From NCBI RefSeq assembly GCF_040954645.1, contig NC_092805.1, forward strand, positions 19,680,741 to 19,744,740: a stretch of DNA of 64,000 nucleotides, written 5' to 3'. Of this stretch, positions 62,499-64,000 are shown one piece after another (within the stretch, counting starts at the first letter, position 1; every line of letters starts with the position of its first letter). The DNA comes from Diabrotica undecimpunctata. Taxonomy: Eukaryota > Arthropoda > Insecta > Coleoptera > Chrysomelidae. The position numbers were made by a program, and so were the translations under genes. A model generated the notes under the pieces. That model was given only the letters and a program-made list of their open reading frames with translations, had not been told where the DNA came from and searched no databases.

Positions 62499-63378
62499 GA
62501 ATCTACGACAAAAGGACGCGGAAAACAGGACGCGAGACCAAAGGACGCGGAAAAAAGGACGCGCGAAAAAAGGACGCGCGAAAAGGGACGCGTGGAAAAA
62601 AGGACGCATATTATTAATTAATTACTATAAATAGTTTATTTTAATTGACATTAGCCATTACCCCCTTTTTATCCCCATATGTTATTACAGAAAATGATTC
62701 TACCTAACCTAAAATCGGTTACGGTAAGAGTAAAAAGTGAAAAATAATTATATGAAAAAAACTTGCCCTTACATTTTATCGAGGCTTAGGACTAAAATAT
62801 CTTAAGTAAAATAATAAATACTAATATAATGTTGATTCAAGATTTCTGGTATTGAAACAGGTTAGATTTCGGGCAATGTACCTCCACGCAAAAGAAAATA
62901 TCAAGATACAGCAAACAGGATAAGGGCTATTGTTGCCGATTATGCTGACAGGCCAACTTTAGAATATTTGAGAGGCATTGCTCACAATTTTCAGTTGCAA
63001 ACATAAAAAAAATACAAAAAAAATTAATATCAAAAATAAAACAAAAAAAAATAAAATGACAAAAAAATTCCAAAAAAAGCAAAAAATTAAAAAAAAATAA
63101 AAAAAAAACTTAAGCGTAAACACGCCAGCTTCTGCTGCCAGTCCTAAGCCTGGATAAAGTGTGAAGGCAAGTTTTTTTCATATAAATATTTTTCTCTTTT
63201 TACTTTTACCGTAACCGATTTTAGGTTAGGTAGAATCATTTTCTGTAATTATATATAGGGGATAAACGGGGGTAATTGCTATTGTCGATTAAAATAAACT
63301 GCGTCCTTTTTTCGCGCGTCCTTTTTTCCGCGTCCTTTTTTATGCGTCCTTTTTTCCGCGTCCTTTTGTCGGTATACC
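62499..63378. mobile_element. Mutator-like foldback element with GGACGCG subrepeats
   Basis: AATAGAACT occurs at 62490-62498 and 63379-63387, a 9-bp target duplication. The ends (GAATCTACCGACAAAAGG-like left, GGTATACCGACAAAAGGACG right on the inverse strand) lead into arrays of aaaaaaGGACGCG units, seven on the left (to about 62609) and five on the right (from about 63300), in opposite orientation. The inversion continues through a non-repetitive part (for example gattctacctaacctaaaat at 62697 against its inverse near 63220-63240). Total 880 bp with arms of about 270 bp. Long TIRs and a 9-bp duplication fit Mutator-like (MULE) elements. It lies about 440 bp upstream of the gene B start codon. 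Confidence 0.8.
62878..63006 (+). pseudogene. Short coding remnant in the foldback centre
   Basis: An open stretch reads PPRKRKYQDTANRIRAIVAD, YADRPTLEYLRGIAHNFQLQ and then stops. It looks like the N-terminus of a DNA-binding protein; I do not recognise the family. It is followed by an A-rich low-complexity tract (63010-63110). Confidence 0.35.
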
Positions 63379-63389
63379 AATAGAACTAG

Positions 63390-64000
63390 TCTGGGCCAAT
63401 AAATTCAATAAATAGGCATAGTTGTAGATATATAGAAATACTTTTACTTTAATTTTTATGCAATTTGAGATTATCAGGAGAAAATACTATCAGTTTACAC
63501 ATGTTAAAAAAGGCGGTTTTTAAAAAAGTTACTATTTTTAAATAGCTGTGTCTGCTAAATTGATTTTAATTTACCAATTCTCGTTTCCAAAATTCTTTAA
63601 TTTAGTGGTTTCCACAATTTTTTTCTTTGTTTGGTTAAATTTTGACAACTATATAAATATCATAAAATTTTATAGGATTTTTTTAACACTTTCGCTGCTG
63701 ACTTATATGATAGATGAGTTGCCGGGTGCGGCATTTTTTTTCTAAAAATTTTAATATTTTGGGCTTTATAATTGCTTTAGTACTAAACTGAAGCCCATAT
63801 ATGGAGAGTTTAGTTGTTTTTTATCAATGTCACGCATGAGTGTCGGGCGCACCTAGGTATGAATTTTTTGCCATGTGCTGACTGACACGCATGCGTGTCA
63901 ATATATTTTTTACTACTTTAAAAGTTTATTGAAGACAATTTTAAGAAAACTAAGTAAAAACAATTAAAAACAAAACAAAAAGTAATAAAAACTTAAACAC
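63390..64000. other. Right edge, with a possible piggyBac-like end
   Basis: AT-rich. At 63685 TTAACACTTTCGCTGCTGAC resembles a TTAA-flanked terminus, and 63824-63900 carries gacacgcatgcgtgtca and a related cacgcatgagtgtc, like piggyBac subterminal repeats. The partner end would lie outside the window. Confidence 0.25.

Overview
This 64 kb window is animal nuclear DNA and most likely comes from an insect; a beetle fits the repeat mix, but the species cannot be named from sequence alone. The support is an AT-rich base composition, spliced genes, long (TA)n runs, and densely nested LINEs and DNA transposons. There are no bacterial operons and no CRISPR arrays.

The host content is a tandem pair of SLC17-type (sialin / sodium-phosphate cotransporter-like) major facilitator genes, both on the minus strand. 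The upstream copy (gene B) is complete: eight coding exons between 62063 and 20540 join in frame to a 503-residue protein. Seven of its introns are annotated here; intron 1 is 16.3 kb and intron 2 appears to use a GC-AG boundary. The second copy (gene A) starts at 17395. Four exons are visible (17349-17395, 12663-12831, 11482-11715, 8331-8505) with the same intron phases as gene B. Its last four exons are not in the window and would lie past the left edge if the gene is whole. A candidate small TATA-driven gene for a 67-residue hydrophobic peptide sits at 3827-4302.

Almost everything else is transposon. From left to right: a Tc1 remnant; a complete-looking divergent hAT-like element with an 8-bp target duplication (1265-3656); an LTR-like repeat present twice; a mariner-like deletion derivative (6625-7529); a Penelope GIY-YIG fragment; several decayed LINEs; a hAT transposase fragment; a pogo-like element; a TIR element that fills intron 3 of gene B (36908-38070); a tRNA-derived SINE; a mariner-like element whose two coding halves point in opposite directions (43067-44278); and a Harbinger element with both of its genes, TIRs and TTA duplication (45882-49000).

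The most layered part is 54780-61600. A jockey-like LINE was hit by a piggyBac element (55107-58695). The piggyBac itself received a LINE tail and a full-length mariner. A Copia element abuts the LINE, and the Copia was split by an inverted Penelope structure with arms of about 620 bp and an 18-bp target duplication. Upstream of gene B lies a Mutator-like foldback element (62499-63378) with a 9-bp target duplication. The transposons are passengers in the transporter introns; I see no sign that they work together with the host genes.
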